From: CAYMGQ01 sp964390055
GTDB taxonomy: Bacteria; Bacillota; Clostridia; Peptostreptococcales; Natronincolaceae
DNA: 64,000 bases
NCBI GenBank assembly: GCA_964390055.1
Contig: CAYMGQ010000003.1
Coordinates: forward strand, 62,001-126,000
Direction of reading: 5' to 3'
Made by a program: the position numbers and the translations under genes. Below the pieces are notes generated by a model that worked only from the letters and a program-made list of their open reading frames with translations, searched no databases and had not been told where the DNA came from. Positions 61,774-64,000 of the stretch are shown one piece after another (positions within the stretch are counted from its first letter, which is position 1; each line of letters begins with the position of its first letter).

Positions 61774-62877
61774 TTATACTTTTCCTAACACATTCACCAG
61801 CCTAGATCTTGTAACCAAACCAATTAACTTCTTATCATTATTGATCACCGGTACGTAACCAACCCCCTCCTGAGCCATAATAGATAGCACCTGGCTTGCA
61901 TTTGCATCCTCTAATACATAATGAATGGAGGTTTTTGTTAAATTCAAGACCTTTTCTAATTTATCAAAATTATCAAGAATGTCTTTTGCCGTAACAAGAC
62001 CTATAAGTTTTCCACCGCGATCAATTATCATAAGACTATCTACATTTTCTTGTCGCATTTTTTCTAAAGCATAGGTTAGAGTACGTTCCGGTAAAATTTT
62101 AATAGGATTTTTAATCATAATATCCCTAACATTGATAAATTCTGGGCGCCTTAATAATCTATCCTTCCCTATAAATTCCTCTACAAAACCATTTTTAGCT
62201 TTTGTTAAAATAGTTTCCGGACTGTCAAATTGTAGTATCTCTCCGTCTTTCATAATAGCAATTTTGTCAGCTAATTTTAATGCTTCATTCATATCATGGG
62301 TAACAAATACTATTGTTTTGCCTAGCTTGTCCTGCATCCCTAAAAATTCATCCTGTAGGGTTGACCTGGTTATAGGATCAAGTGCCCCAAAGGGCTCATC
62401 CATTAATATTATATCAGGATCTGCTGCCAAAGCCCGTGCAACCCCTATTCTTTGCTGTTGTCCACCACTTAGCTCATTTGGATATCGGTAATAAAATTCT
62501 GACGGTGGCATATCAACTAACTCTAACAATTCCTCTACCCGCCTCTTCAACTCAGTTTTTGCGATGTTTTTTAATTGAGGAACCAATCCTATGTTTTGAG
62601 CAATATTCATATGGGGGAAAAGGCCAATTTGTTGTATAACATAACCTATATTCCTTCTAAGTTCCACAGGATCAATTTTATTTATATCAATATCATTTAT
62701 AAAAACATTACCACTACTAGGTTCTATTAAGCGGTTAATCATACGAAGGGTTGTGGTTTTACCACATCCGCTAGGCCCAATAAAAACTGTGATTTTTCCT
62801 GAAGGCAAATTTATTGACAAATTATTGACTGCAATAAAATCTCCAAATTTTTTTGTAACATGATGAAATTTGATCAA
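61774..62877 (-). CDS. opuCA: Quaternary-amine ABC transporter ATPase with tandem CBS domains
   Basis: 367 aa. ATPase part: Walker A GPSGCGKTT near residue 37, signature LSGGQQQRIGVARAL near 137, Walker B ILMDEPFGALDP. The C-terminal 120 residues form two CBS domains (VRDIMIKNP..., IHYVLEDANASQVL...). In Listeria, the CBS pair of OpuCA binds c-di-AMP to inhibit uptake. TTG 62877 is the start, with AAAGGGTGG seven bases upstream; the longer open frame enters the leader. The transcript begins with a c-di-AMP riboswitch. Confidence 0.9.
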   Translation of the reverse strand: MIKFHHVTKKFGDFIAVNNLSINLPSGKITVFIGPSGCGKTTTLRMINRLIEPSSGNVFINDIDINKIDPVELRRNIGYVIQQIGLFPHMNIAQNIGLVPQLKNIAKTELKRRVEELLELVDMPPSEFYYRYPNELSGGQQQRIGVARALAADPDIILMDEPFGALDPITRSTLQDEFLGMQDKLGKTIVFVTHDMNEALKLADKIAIMKDGEILQFDSPETILTKAKNGFVEEFIGKDRLLRRPEFINVRDIMIKNPIKILPERTLTYALEKMRQENVDSLMIIDRGGKLIGLVTAKDILDNFDKLEKVLNLTKTSIHYVLEDANASQVLSIMAQEGVGYVPVINNDKKLIGLVTRSRLVNVLGKV

Positions 62878-62954
62878 TGTATATCCACCCTTTCTGTAAA
62901 TATTGTCAAATGGCATGTGAATTTGGGGAATTAATTTTAGAGATTAGATTTTTC

Positions 62955-62989
62955 AAAAACAAAAAAGCTATGGAGAGCCATAGCTTTTT
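62955..62989 (-). terminator. Riboswitch-controlled terminator before the osmolyte operon
   Basis: AAAAAGCTATGG (62962-62973) pairs perfectly with CCATAGCTTTTT (62978-62989) around AGAG; T-run on the minus strand. It lies about 40 nt after the aptamer, the normal position of the expression platform. Confidence 0.85.
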
Positions 62990-63030
62990 AAAAACATATA
63001 TATGCCTTTTTACTATAAACTTCTCCCCTT

Positions 63031-63141
63031 TTCGCTTACGAGGTTAGCTGAAGGGTTCGGGCCGAAGAGTTGCCCTACTTTTATAAAAAAGATTCACCCC
63101 AAAACATTGGTTCCCCCGCTCCATAAAAATAGATTAAGCGT
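63031..63141 (-). promoter_or_regulatory. c-di-AMP riboswitch (ydaO/yuaA family)
   Basis: The minus strand carries the conserved aptamer blocks in order: CGCTTAATC, GAGCGGGGGAACCAA, TTGGGGTGAATC, GTAGGGCAACTCTTCGGC, CCGAACCC, CAGCTAACCTCGTAAGCG. The first and last blocks pair (CGCTTA with TAAGCG) to close P1. c-di-AMP binding in this class favours the terminator, lowering expression of osmolyte or potassium uptake genes. It precedes the opuC-type operon. Confidence 0.95.
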
Positions 63142-63176
63142 CAAATACAGAAATTAGAATTGATGTAATACATAAT

Positions 63177-63205
63177 ATGTTACCAAATGTTTGTAATTTT
63201 GTCAA
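63177..63205 (-). promoter_or_regulatory. Promoter of the riboswitch-osmolyte operon
   Basis: On the minus strand: TTGACA (63205-63200), 17-bp spacer, TAACAT (63182-63177). The -35 lies in a nine-pair inverted repeat (63195-63203 with 63210-63218) right after the selB stop. Confidence 0.65.
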
Positions 63206-63223
63206 ACAAGACAAAATTTAGTG

Positions 63224-64000
63224 TTAAAACAAAATTCTTTCATCTTCCAATCGTTTAGTAAATTTTATACTGTCGAAATGTTCTAGTATTGCAATAGCAT
63301 ACTTTCTACTAGTATTTAAAAGGTCTCTAAATTCTGCTAATGAGATACCCCCATTTTCCTTAATATATTTTTCTAATTTAGTTTTTGCCCTGCTATAGGA
63401 TTGTTCATGTAAAATTATATCATTGCTGACTTTAATTAATTCATTACCTAACATGATTTCAATTACCTGAGCCACCATCTCCTTATCATAAGAAAAGTCT
63501 TGAATTACATCCTCAAGTTTTGGAGTTGCATAAGGTTCCTTCAAATAGGTATCTTCCAAAAGTCCTTTTATTTTAAGTTGTGTTGGGTTAAATTCTACTT
63601 TAAAATTCCATAATGATATATACTTACCCAAGTTTCTAATAATTCCATCCTTCTCAAGCAATTCCAACAGAAGATCCCCAGATTTTCCATCTATGTTTGG
63701 CAATAATTTATTTTTAAATTCTTCCTTAGCCATTCCTAGGCGTAAGGGGTTATTTTTATGATATTTACCTAAAGTAAATTCGGACTGATCCTTCAATTTT
63801 GTATAATAAGCACTGTGTAAGATTATATCATCGTTTAAATTAATAATATTGGATTCTTGTTCCAATTTATTAACAATATCTTTAATGTTTTCTATTTGTT
63901 GTCCGGTAAGCTTTGCAAAAAAATCCAGCCTAGGAAACTTTCTGCTATGGTTTTCTATGTGTTTTTCCAGTATTTGTTCTGGCGTCCCCCTATCTTTTAT
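63224..64000 (-). CDS. selB: Selenocysteine-specific elongation factor SelB, C-terminal part (5' end beyond window)
   Basis: 259 codons visible, in frame to the right edge. The visible region starts with RGTPEQILEKHIENHSRKF (just inside domain 4) and contains the tandem winged-helix repeats of the SelB C-terminus, ending ILEHFDSIKFTKRLEDERI. The last wing, with ISLAEFRDLLNTSRKYAIAI, is the WH4-type domain that holds the SECIS hairpin. SelB delivers Sec-tRNA-Sec to UGA codons. The EF-Tu-like GTPase domain is outside the window. Context with tRNA-Sec supports the call. Confidence 0.9.
   Translation of the reverse strand: MKDRGTPEQILEKHIENHSRKFPRLDFFAKLTGQQIENIKDIVNKLEQESNIINLNDDIILHSAYYTKLKDQSEFTLGKYHKNNPLRLGMAKEEFKNKLLPNIDGKSGDLLLELLEKDGIIRNLGKYISLWNFKVEFNPTQLKIKGLLEDTYLKEPYATPKLEDVIQDFSYDKEMVAQVIEIMLGNELIKVSNDIILHEQSYSRAKTKLEKYIKENGGISLAEFRDLLNTSRKYAIAILEHFDSIKFTKRLEDERILF

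Noticed and set aside
37187..63276. Other TGTCGAA heptamers (for example near 37590, 41075 and 63270)
   Set aside because: These are inside coding sequences and their number matches chance expectation for this base composition, unlike the pair in the 18.9 kb gap.
1..64000. Selenoprotein genes with in-frame UGA
   Set aside because: I looked at gene ends and gaps for truncated families (grd, fdh, prx, selD types) and found none; all genes end in plausible family lengths.
1..64000. CRISPR arrays, insertion sequences, prophage or attachment sites
   Set aside because: No regularly spaced repeats, transposase or phage genes, or paired long terminal repeats were seen; the two tyrosine recombinases stand alone.

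Overview
This 64 kb window comes from a low-GC, spore-forming member of the Clostridia. Evidence for sporulation is SpoIIM, a GerW/YtfJ protein, a SpoIID/LytB-domain protein, a BofC-like protein and two DacF/DacB-type carboxypeptidases. An anaerobic lifestyle is suggested by HemZ, several radical-SAM enzymes and a selenocysteine system (tRNA-Sec plus the 3' end of selB). I see no insertion sequence, prophage, CRISPR array or rRNA. This is chromosomal core with dense operons.

Left arm (0.35-20.9 kb, almost all + strand). A truncated recX (-) diverges from a cassette of SteA-like protein, SteB/MctB-like protein, a GT2 glycosyltransferase, a short MraY/WecA-like phosphotransferase and a DUF3866 protein. 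Next come a Nudix hydrolase, spoIIM, xerD and a nucleoside salvage operon (deoB, two diverged purine nucleoside phosphorylases, pyrimidine nucleoside phosphorylase). These are followed by dacF, cca, a leftover 3' end of a site-2 protease gene, scpAB, a DUF2953 protein, GerW/YtfJ, a MazG-like protein and dacB. A second tyrosine recombinase and lexA follow; lexA has a clear SOS operator on its own promoter.

Middle (21-57 kb, almost all - strand). The groups are: a methionine gamma-lyase-like PLP enzyme, hfq, miaA, mutL, mutS and miaB; a lone + strand aminotransferase; an RseC-like protein and TcdA; a 6S RNA beside aspS; then aspS, hisS, hemZ, an MBL hydrolase, dtd, rel, apt and recJ (relA/SpoT stringent-response locus) and an AarF/UbiB kinase. 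The last run is secF, secD, gamma-carbonic anhydrase, a TIGR04086-like membrane protein, yajC, tgt, queA, a SpoIID-like protein, DUF2905, ruvB, ruvA, ruvC and a BofC-like protein. It is split by several intrinsic terminators.

Right arm (56-64 kb). A GNAT enzyme and an Lrp-type regulator diverge from a kynureninase. The regulator appears to start at an AUU codon. The kynureninase terminator also serves tRNA-Sec on the opposite strand. Then come a PflX-type radical-SAM protein and an OpuC-type osmolyte ABC transporter, whose transcript begins with a c-di-AMP (ydaO-type) riboswitch followed by a terminator. The window ends inside selB.

I did not find a clearly new multi-gene defence or mobile system. 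The best leads are the SteA/SteB/glycosyltransferase cassette, the AUU-initiated Lrp/kynureninase/GNAT locus in a probable anaerobe, the substrate-site switch in the second purine nucleoside phosphorylase, the degraded site-2 protease between cca and scpA, paired Spo0A-box heptamers upstream of the recombinase-lexA pair, and the His-to-Gln change in the XerD active site.
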